This document shows positions 1-11,274 of a DNA stretch of 64,000 nucleotides, in pieces. Origin of the DNA: Naganishia liquefaciens. Taxonomy: Eukaryota; Basidiomycota; Tremellomycetes; Filobasidiales; Filobasidiaceae. A model generated the notes under the pieces. The model worked only from the letters and a program-made list of their open reading frames with translations, made no database searches and was not told the DNA's origin. The stretch is from contig BLZA01000030.1 in the NCBI GenBank assembly GCA_013423385.1, positions 823,168 to 887,167 on the forward strand, given 5' to 3'. Made by a program: the position numbers and the translations under genes. How positions within the stretch are numbered: the first letter of the stretch is position 1; every line of letters starts with the position of its first letter.

Positions 1-603
1 AAACGACGAGCAGTAGATAAGGGAACTCACAGACTATTTCGGGAGGAGCTCGCTCAGGGCTATTCGAACTTCCGCCGCTTTTTCAGACAATATGCATGAC
101 CGTCGCCACCGTCGCAGTCACAGAGCATAAGAATTTCAGGCCCGCAGTTGTATCATAATCGACATTCACATTAATATCAGCATTCATGAACGGTTTCGCC
201 AGGAAAATGGGTTTGCAGCGGATATCCCTTGCGAATTATAAGCTGCTCCCGTTTGAAGGGGTGAGAGTGAACCAAGAGATATGCATCAGAACGCCATCAA
301 TCTACAGTGCGGTCAAGAATTACTGTCCGTAACGATACATTCGTTACATCGTGGCAAATACGATGTCTTTACAGAGGAGGGCCCGCCAGCCAAGGCAGAA
401 TGCAAGAGGTGACAGTTTGCGGAATTCACGAGCAGAACGAGCCATGACGGTGTGTTGGCGGAAATTCTATGACGCCGGGACCCTTCCACACAAAAATGGT
501 GTATGCAATTGCTCTTCCCGATGACGCGCTCCAAACGGTCTCATCACGGAGTCCTCCCGGAGCAATGCAACCAGAGCTTGCCCTCCATTTCGGCCGACAT
601 CTC
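1..603. other. Sequence downstream of the PAK gene, no gene seen
   Basis: This stretch lies beyond the stop codon of the minus-strand kinase and probably holds its 3' UTR and terminator. Open frames here are short, overlap on both strands and show no domain-like composition. No tRNA or repeat was recognised. Confidence 0.4.
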
Positions 604-3600
604 TCATCGTCGTTGCGCTTTAGCGGCCTTGATGAGTGGCGTCAAGTTGCTCAGTGGTTCCGCACATTTGAAAAAGGGATGCTGATGGGTGTAACGTTCA
701 GCGCCTTTCATGGTAACAGCATGGCTCGTTCGACTCACTGTTAGCAGCTTGTTTGCATCTGGACGCTTGTGGATGTCGACCTCCAGGCACCGGTGCAGGA
801 AATCACGGAATACCGGTGAAAGTGATTCCGGATTCTGAATTTTCGGTGTACCATTGGTAACAATGAGGTATAAAGCGCGCAATGGGTTTTCATTGAGATA
901 TGGTGGCTCCCCTTCCATCATTTCTGGCAGAGAGATTCAGTTGCTGAGCCGTAGACTTGCAGATCCACTACTTACCGATGGACATGATTCCAAGACTCCA
1001 GATATCAACCTTCGGGCCATATTCCTTGCGCATGACTACCTCTGGAGCCATCCAGTAAGGCGTGCCGACCATTGTCGTACGTTTCGCGTGAGCGGGATCG
1101 GATATTTGTGCACAGAATCCGAAATCAGCTGTAACGATGATACCGTTAATTTTGATTTAGGAACAGCCAATAGCATCCAGGACTTACTCAATTTGATATT
1201 GCCATCCATACTGAGTAGCACGTTGTCAGACTTGATATCTCGATGAATGACCCCATGCTGGTGAAGATGACGCAGTCCCTCGGCCGTTTCCCTGGCGACG
1301 GCAGCGATTTGGCCCTCACTCATAACGTTGCAGGTAACGATGTCGGTCAAACTGCCTCCCTCCATGTACTCCATGATGACCCAGAGATCGCCTTTCCAAA
1401 GATATGAGTCGATGAAGTTGACGATGTTCTTGTGCCTTGATGATTTCATGACCAAGATCTCGTTGATAATGAGATCCTGCTTCGGCTGTTTCTCCAGATT
1501 CATCTGCTTGATAGCAACGCAGATATTGGTACCCGATTGATAAGCTGAGTACACTCCCCCAGATGCGCTAAAGCCGAAACGTTAATTCTCCTCAATACAG
1601 AAAATATTCAGGGCAACATACCCTTGACCGATTTTGCTGAGATTACGGTAGGATCTGGATGGATCACCGGCCGTGCAGATAGCCTTAAGTTTTTGGACGA
1701 CTTCCGCATCGTTCTTCGGCTTTTCCCTACGGCGAGGAGTTGCGGTTCCCGTGCCAGGATCTCTTCTCGATGCTGACCGAGACACATTGCCACTCGACTG
1801 TGTGGTGGGCACAGGGGGATAATTCTGGACTGCGGGTGGCGGGGGCGGAGCCCTCGTGGACTGATGTCGAGATGATGACGGCGCATGACGCTGGGAAACT
1901 GAACGGTCTACCTGTTTGGCGTTCGACTGCGACGAAGCTACTCGAGCGGACTTTGAACGATCGAGGCCGACGCCAGGCGTACTTGCGCCAGAAGCCGGCA
2001 TACCACGAGAAGGCGAGTTCCCTCGGCTACGGCTTGAAACCGATGCCGCGCCTTGTGGTAACCGGTCCTGCTCTGTCGGGGTTTGAGGCGCCACGCGCGG
2101 AGCGGTGAATCTGAATCTTGACGATGTCGAGTTTTCTCCAGCCTGGTTACGGTTGGTTTCTTGGCTATACTGCTGAGCCAATGCTGCGGCAGCTGACAAG
2201 CTGACTGGTTGTCGTTCAGCCTCTACTTCATCGCTATCTCGCTGACGATCCCCAGCGGCGTATTTCATTTTATCGAAGACATCGTCATCTTTGATTTCTC
2301 CGTTGGCCATGTGAGAACCGTAGAATTGCATGACTTCGCGAATCTAGGCGAGCAAAATGCGAACTGCGGTAAGCAAGGGGACCACTATGCGAGGCGGGTC
2401 CGACCTACAGCTTCTGGATTCTTCTCTTGTTCTTGCCGACTTACGCCGCTGGCCTGCAGCATGTCTTGCCATTCTTTTGGCAATCCCGTGACTAGGGGAA
2501 CACATCGTTAAGAGCGCCGGTCGGTGCAACTCAGAGCCACTCACATTCTCCCGTATCCGAATTAAATCCAACGTGTGTCAAATGGACGGGATCGTACGGA
2601 CCGGAGATGACAGGTGATTTGTCTTTGCTCAACAAGTCTGGGTGCGAAGAACAAAGTCAATTTTGATTATAGTGCAGCAGAGAATCACGAAACACACCAC
2701 TCATGAATCCGAAAACGCTCTTCTTCCCTTCTTTGTTGCTCTTGTTGGTAAGACTCCGCTCTCGCCCTTTTGGCTTCTCCGGCAGATCCTTCTCCTCGCT
2801 CCCTCCGCTGTTGCGGACCGGGGGCTGAGCTACTACCGTGGCATCCGAACCATTGGTTCTAGCGTACGGATTTCCCGGCGCAGAGAATGGTTGATGCAGG
2901 AGTGGTGGCGGTGAAAGCACCGATGTGGTATTTGTGCCGTTCGGAGACAGTATCTGCGACTGATCCCCGATCGTCATTGACTGGTATTGATGAGACGGCA
3001 GCGGTTGATGATGAATGTTGGACATGGAAGCCGGGGACCTCATAAATGCAGGAGGAGATGTCATTGTTGGAGTAATATTCGCAGTGTTGTCACTTCCGCT
3101 TGTTGGTGATAAGCCATTGGTCACGAGTGGTAGAAGACCTTCGAGCGGTAGAGTTCCCGCTCGAGACGGCCGAGGCGGTGGTGCTGATCCTGTAGCAGAG
3201 CTTCCCGCTGCGCTAGCAGTTATGTTGTTCATGGCCGTAGCCGCTTTTCCGTAGCCTGCGGAATATCTGTTTGGATTCGGTGACGCATTGATCGATCCTC
3301 CTCCATGTCCCCCAACGCTGCCATTCCGATTTGGTGAATTGGACATAATATGTCCAGCAGTTGAGTCGCGACGTCCATTCATTAAAGCCGGAGCCACCCC
3401 GTTCACCTGCTGTGCTGTTCCCGGATACCTGCTGCCAGTGACAAGCGGGGTAGGCACAGAATGACCTGTTTGCGGCAATGACGAGGCGTCCCAAGGTGCA
3501 TCTAGCGGTGACTTTGCAAGCTTTGAGGCATGAAGGCTGGATGGCGATGACGCCATACCCATACTCATAGACATATCCCCTCCTGGGGGGACCAAAGCGG

Positions 3601-3895
3601 ATTCTCGAGTCGGGCGCGTATATTCGATGGTTCTCGATACGACGGATGGATCGTGGCTGTCAGCAAGATTGTTTTTGGCGATACTGAAAGCGGGTGGCGC
3701 TCCATTCGAAGGGGAAAGCGGCGTAGCACCGTTATCTTTTGAATAGGACAAGGATTTCGTGTTTAAGTCGCTCGAATCTATCTCCTGATCTGTCAGGAAG
3801 GATGTCGTGGAAAACTTACAGACCGCTTGCGGATGTATGATTTTCCTCTTTGGACTTCCCCCGACTCCATTGGATTTCGCTGTAGACGAAGTCAT
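604..3895 (-). CDS. STE20: p21-activated protein kinase (PAK), Ste20/Pak1 type
   Basis: A Ser/Thr kinase that, in this family, binds activated Cdc42/Rac and passes the signal to MAPK cascades and the actin cytoskeleton. A long Ser/Pro-rich N-terminus is followed by a CRIB motif (core [19 protein letters not shown], around 2570-2620) and then the PAK-type continuation [16 protein letters not shown] (around 2450-2490). The kinase domain shows VAIKQM with the ATP-binding lysine, HRDIKSDN in the catalytic loop, DFGFCAQ after a splice junction, and [11 protein letters not shown] in the activation segment. The last exon is joined by an intron after KLLT and ends HPFFK...KAAKAQR. The start is set at the ATG at 3895; the upstream open frame has no ATG. 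No PH domain was found upstream, which favours the Ste20/Pak1 class over Cla4. The gene symbol indicates class only; exact exon ends in the N-terminal half are uncertain. Confidence 0.9.
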
Positions 3896-5686
3896 TTCCG
3901 TTCTTCGAACCGAAACCACTCCTTCCTGTTCTGCAGCCTTCCTAGCAGGCAGGGTGTCAACCGTCGGAAATCCCTTTGACAATGTTGTACTCTGTCCTTC
4001 GAGGCGGGTATTGCAGTAACGAGACCGACAAAGTGGTTCAAAGGAAGCTGAGAGGCTTTATTATGAGACTGAACTGAATGTCGTGCGCGTTGAGCGAGCT
4101 CCTTTCGAGGGAAGAATATCGGGCTGCAGGGGAGACGTGCGAGCAATTGCAAGTTTTAGATATGCTCGTTTCCTCGGTGTTGCGTTGATGAACGAATGAG
4201 CCGAAGCGGGCTTGAAGTTGAGAGGTCGTGAATCAAAGCGATGTCGCCAGCGATTCTGCAGATCTCCAGATCACGGTCTCCCTGAAAGCGCACGCGAGAG
4301 ATGTGAGCTGGCCACAAATGGGACGGTGCTCTGATCGCCTCGAGTGGTCCTATGCTGCACTGTCCACTGATACGACTGACGTGCGTAGAGGCCACAGCCA
4401 AAGAAATTCGGGAAAAACAGTCTACAACACTGATGGGTCTGAGGCAAGTACAGGCAGGACCTTGTTGTTCCTTGAAATGTGCCTCGAACAGAGCCCGCTG
4501 CGTCCGCGATTGCATTTGCACGCGCAGAACTCTGCGTGGCTTTCCCGATTTTACATTGCCATGTGCGGGATTTTTGTCACCGGACCCGCCGCTGTTCCTC
4601 GAGTCTGTGCGGTTCAGATAGGTCATATGCATACCTCGATGCTCCAGCTATTGCCTCTGCAGATCAGAGGTCCTTTGCACCAGCGTCGCACAGCCGCTGA
4701 AGACCCTTTCCTAGGGAGAAAACGCCCGAGAATCCATCAATATTCTCAAACATTGGCTGCAGATCCTGTTTACGGATCCAAAAAATTTCCTATTAGAGCA
4801 GATCTGGGCAGCTTTTAGGGTGCTGGCATCAGGGTCATGCAAGTATACTGTCTAAACAAATTCTGTCTTGCTGGCAGACGAGGTGCGATCGCTCAGGATC
4901 TCGCCAGTCCCTTAAGCACGGCAGTACGTGAATGTCATATGGGAGATCAATGCTAGCGACGGCGTGTTCTATAATCACGCAGCTGTTTAAGCGGGAAAGC
5001 AATCTAGATCGCTGTAGCAGTGCCGTAACGTAACGCCTACACTTCTTTTACCATTTCATCATTTCACCGAGTAAAGCTGTTCAATGAAGTACATACTCTC
5101 GAAATCACTACGTCCTGGCGCGCCACATTCCTGGTAGGACCTTGTGGAAATGCGTACAACGGGAATTCGACAACATTGTAAATACGTGGCAGTCATGCGA
5201 AGGACCAGGGAGATGGCAAATATAGTGGAAAGAGCTCATCCTCGATTCATCGTTATCCGTCTAAACGCTCTTGCGCAATCCTTACGTCGCGTGCCGACAG
5301 GTGTCACACGAGTCAATATTTACAAGCACTCAGGCGACACATGAGTGTGAACCATGCACTCCTACTATCGCCTTTGCGGCTTGTGCCCAACCGACATACT
5401 CCTCGGGCTCGCTAACTCGTCCGAATGAATAAGCTAAATCCTAAAGCTAAATCGAGCGAACATTCAATGCTCTTTCTTTTGGCCCGAGGACGGTCTGCTA
5501 TGGAACGGAAAAGCATGCATGTAGGTGGAAGATTGGTAATCGACTAGGATGGCACAATAACAACGATTTCAAGGCTTAGTGTCTGAAGCAGCCTGGCATA
5601 TGAAAAGCCAAAGTCGACTTTACTTGCTGTGTCACGTACACGCTGGCATCAGTGTCATCGCCCCACATGAAGGGTCCGGATATCAC
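3896..5686. other. Intergenic: PAK promoter and Cactin 3' flank
   Basis: About 1.8 kb between the start of the kinase and the stop of Cactin. A 196-codon plus-strand frame (4228-4818) overlaps a 158-codon minus frame; neither looks like a real protein and neither has convincing splice signals. The 11-mer gctggcatcag occurs twice in the same direction (4822 and 5642), and the two copies agree further along. Nothing else recognised. Confidence 0.4.
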
Positions 5687-8252
5687 TTACCGGTAGAACT
5701 GTCGCTTGAAGTTGAAATATAATTGCAGTACGCCTCGATCGAATGAGCTTCGGAAACCACTGCGGAAGGGCAAAACAAGGTCGCCAATCAGCCGATAGGA
5801 CCAGCACAAGACATTATCACTTGCCGTTTATGACTGTATTCCCACTCCTTGTCGACAATACGGAAGGCAATATCTTCGTAAGGCGGCCCCGCTGTAAACA
5901 CCAGGAGACAAGTGTCGGGATCTGACTTGTCTCTGACGAATTTGTATGACGGGGTGACGGTCTTGTCGCTATTTAGCAATGAACACCATACTGTCAGAAA
6001 GAACCCGATCCTGTAAGCCTTCGACGCTTACATGAGGTCTGGATAGAAAATGTTGAACTTGTAGCCTTGCACAACCTTGGGAGGAGGATTGTCGGTGCTA
6101 GCGGGACAAACGATATTGTGATGAGCAGTCTACAAATGCACCGAGGAAGGATGACTTACTCGTAATGCGTTTGGTTGTACTTATTCCATTCGAATCCTGT
6201 GTGCACTCGGTTGAAGAATCTTGGTTTCCTCGGTCGGAACTTGTCCTCCCAGCTGTACGTGCCGGGATTGTCAAGACCCTCTTCCAGGTTGAAGAATTCT
6301 TCATCCTCATCCAGATGCTTGGCCGCCTCGTCCTTGTAGAGACGTTCTGCCGCAAGATCGGCCATGGACGGAGCGGCAGCGTCTTCGACGAAGTTGGTCG
6401 CCCTTTGAGCTCGAGGTAAGAAGTTGGAGGATGTAATGAGGTGACGAGAAGTAAACTGCATGAGTGTTAATAAGCTTGAGGTCAACGAATCTTGTACGTA
6501 TACTGTAAAAACCTACCAATGCTCTGAGCTCGTCTTCTTCGTCGACAATGGGCAGATTCCTGTCTTCTTGGGGAAGCGAAGCCGGATCTAATAATTCGGG
6601 ACTCATATCCCTCGAATATGATTCGATTTCCTCTTCCTCTTCCGCCGCCGCTGCTTCCTCTTCGGTAACCTCGGTGGCCGCCGCGATTGCCATATTGGTG
6701 ATGGTACCACCTAGCTCCTCCTGAACCCTGAGAGCCTGAGTACGTTGCTTCTGGCGCAGTTGCTCCAACCTGTTCTGAATGACGGCAACATGGATTTGAT
6801 GCAGCTTGCTCTAATTGATTCGGAGAGATGTAATGAGCGGAGCGTCGCAAGAGGTCGCGTGCGTGACCCACCTTGGCTTTCCAAACTTGCAAACTGCGCA
6901 GCAGTCCTTCCCAATAATCCACGTCAATCGGCTCTCTGCTCGCGAGCTTGCTTTTAACATTGTTTTCCAAAGCTAGTAACTGGTCGAATGATTTCCCTTC
7001 AAGCAGTCGAGTGATATCGGCTTCGACGAGCGCGTTGGAAGATTGGCCTTGTGCGGCGGCGATGTTGGGATCACGCTCAAGATTCAATTGTCTCAGCCGA
7101 TCTTCACAAATCAATAGCATACACTATAAGCAAGGAGAAATAGAAATATCGTCAGCGTTGCTCCCGAAAGTCAGCATGCAAGCAATTTACCTCCCAAAAT
7201 TCAATGTTTGTGGGAGACTTCTCCAAGGAAAGATACATCTGGATGTCCTGCTTGAGTTCCTCTGTGTCGGCCAATGTCAGGTTCTCGAAGATCAACCACG
7301 GCTCATCGATTTCGAATTCGAGACCCGCATCCTCCCAACCCCAGCCATCGTCCTCATCCATCCCTAGAGGGTTGATGCCCTTTTGAGCTCCTTTTGGATC
7401 GGCGAACCGCAGGTTGATGGCCAGAAAGTCAATAGCCTTCGCACGATTCTCTTTCATTCTGATACCGGCTCGACGCCGAGATTGCTCCAACAAGAAGTCG
7501 TCTTCCTTGGCGATCCACTGAGCCATTTGGGCAGATTCCGCCAATCGAGCCAGCCTTGCCTCTTCTTCTTCCCGGAGTTGCATCTCAACCTCTCGTTCCG
7601 CGCGGCGTTTGTTGAGCCGCTCGAGTTCTTCCTGCAGATTGCTGGTTGTCAGAGGCAGAGCAGGTATGACCATGTGGAGCCTACCTTGGCCTCGAGCCGT
7701 CGAGCCTGCTCTCTGCGCTTTGCTTCATCCTCTGTGATGCCAGATTTCTTCTCCTTCTCCCGTTTCTTGTGCCACTGGAATTGCTGACCAAGGTTTGCGT
7801 CGTGGAAGGGATTGTCTTCAGCCGTATACATGTTGAGTTCGGCAATTTGCTTCGCGGCACGCAATTCCTCTTCTCGTTTCAAAGCAGCTCTTGCGGCCTT
7901 CTTCTCTGCCTTTGCCTTGGAATGAGGTGACAAGGACCTGTCCCTATGGCATTGAGACGGTGAGCAAAGAACGGCGGTCCTGAAAACGTCAGGCTTACCT
8001 GGACTTCTTGTCCTTCTTCTTCGATCTTTCCCTGTCCCGACTTTCACTGCGGTCCCTTCTCTTTTTGTGCGACCTGTCCCTATCCCTGTCACGACTTCTG
8101 CTGCGGTCCCGTCTATACTCGCGTTCATGCCTTCCGCCCCTCTCATCTCTTGAACGAGAATCCTTCTCCGACCGAGAATCTCGATAGCCGGTACCTTCTC
8201 TGTCCCTGTCGCCGTATGGCCGGGACCGGTCATCCTCGTAACGGCTAGACAT
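5687..8252 (-). CDS. CAY1: Cactin, spliceosome-associated protein
   Basis: Cactin joins late spliceosomal complexes and supports accurate splicing in fungi and animals. The N-terminus is rich in Arg/Ser/Asp/Glu/Lys (about the first 85 residues), as in SR-like splicing factors. A central charged helical region with long Glu/Arg runs follows (about 7150-7900), then the conserved middle domain. The diagnostic C-terminal domain is intact: YSWEDKFRPRKPRFFNRVH near 6200-6270, TAGPPYEDIAFRIVDKEWEY near 5850-5900, and the closing GVLQLYFNFKRQFYR with its stop at 5687-5689. The ATG at 8252 (MSSRYEDD) opens the RS-like region; an in-frame upstream ATG would add about 29 residues that look like leader. 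Several short introns interrupt the gene. The symbol follows S. pombe cay1. Confidence 0.92.
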
Positions 8253-8424
8253 GATCAAGCGGTACGACCCGGAAATGCAGACTGCTGAAGTCCGAAGGGT
8301 TCGTTGAGCGAATGCGGTTGTCTGCTGTATCGAAAGCAAGCTGACGATGAATTGATCTCTGGTACGAGATATGCGGTCTGCCTCGAGTCCTCAGACTGGT
8401 CTAATGCCGGAAGGGAGAATACTA

Positions 8425-8733
8425 ATGTCGTCTCACAGCTCATCATGGAGAAATCACTCCCAGCACGCTCGCCTTGCGTATGAAACCGCGATCGACGCTT
8501 CTGCTGAGCGGCGTGACGACAGAAACGGCGCCGGACGGCTTTCCAGCTGGCTTTCCGGCCAGCGCTCTAGGATCGAGCCTCTGTGGGAAGGCATTCAGAA
8601 TCACACAAAGCGCACGAAGACCGAGGATATGTTGTCAGCTGTATGGACGAAAGCAACACCGACGATATCGGGCTTGAAGCGGACAAGGTTGGACAGCTCT
8701 ATGTCTAGCTTCTCAGTGGTCAAAGCAGTATAG
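8425..8733 (+). CDS. Possible small hypothetical protein (about 100 aa)
   Basis: An uninterrupted frame begins MSSHSSSWRNHSQHARLAYE, continues with charged helical stretches, and ends SSFSVVKAV. The composition looks protein-like and it lies divergent from Cactin, with about 170 bp between the starts. An in-frame ATG at 8371 would lengthen it. No family is recognised, and the opposite strand also has open frames here, so it may be a chance ORF. Confidence 0.3.
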   Translation: MSSHSSSWRNHSQHARLAYETAIDASAERRDDRNGAGRLSSWLSGQRSRIEPLWEGIQNHTKRTKTEDMLSAVWTKATPTISGLKRTRLDSSMSSFSVVKAV

Positions 8734-9015
8734 ACGTACGCACATACGGTGCACGACGCTAGCCAGCCAGGCGAATGGTAACCGAGTATAAGAACCGAAG
8801 CAGCGCAACTTGTTTTAGACTAGCCGACGTGACGGATATCATCGCGGATGAGGATCCTACTGAAGCCAAAAAATTTCTTGAGGAGAATAGCAGTATGCCA
8901 TAAAACGACGTTTACCAGGCAGAAGACAACCAATACAACCAAGCGGTTCGTTATAGAACCATGCCATTGAGTAGCATAGATCAACTACCGTGTGTCGCTA
9001 TCCATGACGATACGT

Positions 9016-9780
9016 TTATTCGGAGGAGGCCTTAACCTTCTTGGTGGCAGCGGTGCCCTCTCTGCAATACGATACCGTCAGGAAGACGCATTTCAACAGA
9101 TCGTTCTTGCTTACCGGAAACCGTTCTTGAACCTCCTGGAGACATCCTTCAAGTGCCTCATTCGACCGGTACCGGTGGTCTTTCTTCGCTTAGCCTTCAA
9201 GCCCCAGTTGTAGGATCGGAGCTTGGCGGCAGGGTAACCACACTGAGCACAGGCTGTTCACAGATGAAAATCAGCACATGATGTCTGCGCGTTAAGGGGG
9301 CGGCACAGCGAGAGAAGCCGAAAGGTGAATGCAGTCACACAGTCGAGATGCCCTCCTTCCGACGCAGCGGACTTCGAATGACTACGTGACCGTATGCCAT
9401 TCCTTCCTTGGCCTACTGCAATGACACCAGCGTCGGGATGACTTACTCTTGTGCTGCCTGTGGAACGACCTGTTACCACATCGTCGGCACAAGGTGTGGG
9501 TCTTGGTGTGTCGTTTACCGCTGGAAGGTGACAAACATTCATTAGGGCCTATACACTAGAGCTTTAATAGCGTCGAAGACTTACAAGGAGGGTGTACCCT
9601 ATGAACGAGTGGGAAGCGACCAGACAACAACGTAAAGATACGAGAGCCTTCCGTCAGCTTGCTGCATTTCTGCAATTCCCCACTCCTCAGAAGGTTCGTG
9701 GTTCGGGGATACGTACTTTAGTCTGTCAAAGCAACGGAAATTAGCACACTCCACAATCGACGAAGACATCTGCGTACCAT
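9016..9780 (-). CDS. RPL37: 60S ribosomal protein eL37
   Basis: Large-subunit ribosomal protein with a C4 zinc ribbon. Six exons can be read on the minus strand: ATG (9778-9780), ACTAAA (9717-9722), 9585-9598, 9447-9520, 9115-9253 and 9016-9061. They join to 282 nt, that is 93 residues plus stop, the usual eL37 length. The product begins [19 protein letters not shown], carries the zinc cysteines in CRRCG and CAQCGYP, and has the [20 protein letters not shown] core. All introns are GT-AG, of 55, 118, 64, 193 and 53 nt. The second exon is only 6 nt and encodes Thr-Lys of the universal MTKG start. The first coding exon is the ATG alone. Confidence 0.95.
9717..9722 (-). other. RPL37: 6-nt microexon of RPL37
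   Basis: Reads ACTAAA (Thr-Lys) on the minus strand. It is flanked by an acceptor ending TTTGACAG and a donor GTACGT. The upstream intron (9723-9777) begins GTACGC right after ATG and contains a CTAAT branch-like site. Skipping this exon keeps the frame but gives MGTPSF instead of the conserved MTKGTPSF. Confidence 0.75.
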
Positions 9781-11274
9781 TTTGGCCAATTGATTCCAAC
9801 TAAGGACCTTGAGGTGCTGACTTGCCGGCTGGGGTTAAGATTACCACCAAAGTGATCACGTCGTTGCCTGACGTTTGATGGGTAAGGTGGAACGGTATCC
9901 GACACCGACAGCAACGACAACGGAACGACAACGGGCCATCCGCCGCATCGAACCCGAACCCCGAGGTCGCGCTAAACTTGGAACAATGAGGAAAGCGCAG
10001 ACCCAAGCGCGGCTGAGTCGATACTCTATGAAAGCTATTCTTTTTGCGACCTGTTTCTCTACCATAGCTTTACAGCTTCGCGAGTGAGCTTCATAAATGA
10101 CGCTGTCGAAATATGCGAAGTGTCTTGCAAAGAGTCTCTGGGGCAAGGTGCTGTAGGATTGGAAATCCGGAAGTGAACGAATATCCGTACTCTCTCTACT
10201 CAATTCGATCCCTGAGTCATGCCACCAAGCACGTCACTGAGTATGATGCTCTTTGTGCATGTTTCAATCTGGGAACTTCTAGAATCGTATACAGCTCCCT
10301 CCTTGGCTAGGATCCCAATACATCAGATAGTGGGTGACCGGGAAAACCCTGGTGGATACACGATCAATGCTCGCATTGCGAAGGACATTCCCGTACCGAT
10401 GTGGCCGTGAATAATCTGTTTGTGGAGAGGAGCTCACGCTGGTCAGATTATGCGACGGAGTACAGCGAGCGTTTGACCCTTCCGCGCGTTCATGACGATT
10501 TTGGAGCATGTGCAACCAGCAAGGCACTCATTAAGCGGTCCTGATACAGGGAGGCCAGAACGATCATGTTGACCTGACACGAAACATACCTGAGGTACAG
10601 AAATGCACTCATGTACACGGTGCACCGCCATCCCTTTCCGAAATCGCCTTGCGATCCAGAACACGATAGATTTCGCTCGGACTCTCGGCGAAGGACCCCT
10701 CCTTCTCCTGAACGAGTTGATCTCGCTTCCGAAAGCTTCAACAATGACAGGTAAGGACAAGTATCAATCTCAATCCGCATTCAGTTGCACTCGCTCTCCC
10801 TTTTTCGCTTTACGACGTTTGTTACTCTTTTAATACAATAATGAAGTGGAAACATCTACAGTCTTGGGGCGCGACATACACGGGAATGCTTGAACTCAAT
10901 ATCATCGGTTTCTGCCACTCAGGAACAAGAGAGCTGGCAAAGAGAAAATCGAATGATGCAAGGCGGGCCAAGGCACTGGGTGTCGGCTGTACGGGGTAGA
11001 AAGCTGGGATGACGGGGTACGTCAGGCGCACGTGATAGGGGTACGAGTGATAGAAATTCAGTGAACGCGAGCTTTCCCGCGCTGGCCAGCTTCCCGGCCG
11101 CCGACCAAGCGATCTCGGAACCAAACAATGTTTTGGCGCAGAATTTTGATTGTAACGTCAAGCACGCTTGCCGCACGCACGGGCCATCTTCATCAAGATC
11201 TTGGTTGATCACTTGATATCGCCGTCTCGACCTCCATACACCATCTTTCCCGAAGCATCAAAGGTGACTTCAAG
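9781..11274. other. Intergenic between RPL37 and the importin
   Basis: About 1.5 kb containing the divergent upstream regions of RPL37 and the karyopherin gene. On the minus strand at 10443-10780 all three frames stay open for 80-100 codons, so a short intron-containing gene is possible; no family could be named. No tRNA B-box was confirmed. Confidence 0.35.

Noticed and set aside
3790-3835. GTAAGT...CTGACAG, an apparent 30-nt intron in the PAK N-terminus
   Set aside because: Too short for a spliceosomal intron, and the frame reads through without a stop; a longer intron using a later acceptor cannot be excluded.
4228-4818. 196-codon plus-strand ORF upstream of the PAK gene
   Set aside because: It overlaps a long minus frame, has unnatural composition and no domain or splice support; treated as chance.
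9254-9446. snoRNA in the 193-nt RPL37 intron
   Set aside because: Ribosomal protein introns often host snoRNAs, but no proper RTGATGA and CTGA pair was found.
9945-9975. tRNA B-box-like sequence (atcgaaccc on the plus strand)
   Set aside because: The flanking bases do not form a T-arm, and no A-box or acceptor stem accompanies it.
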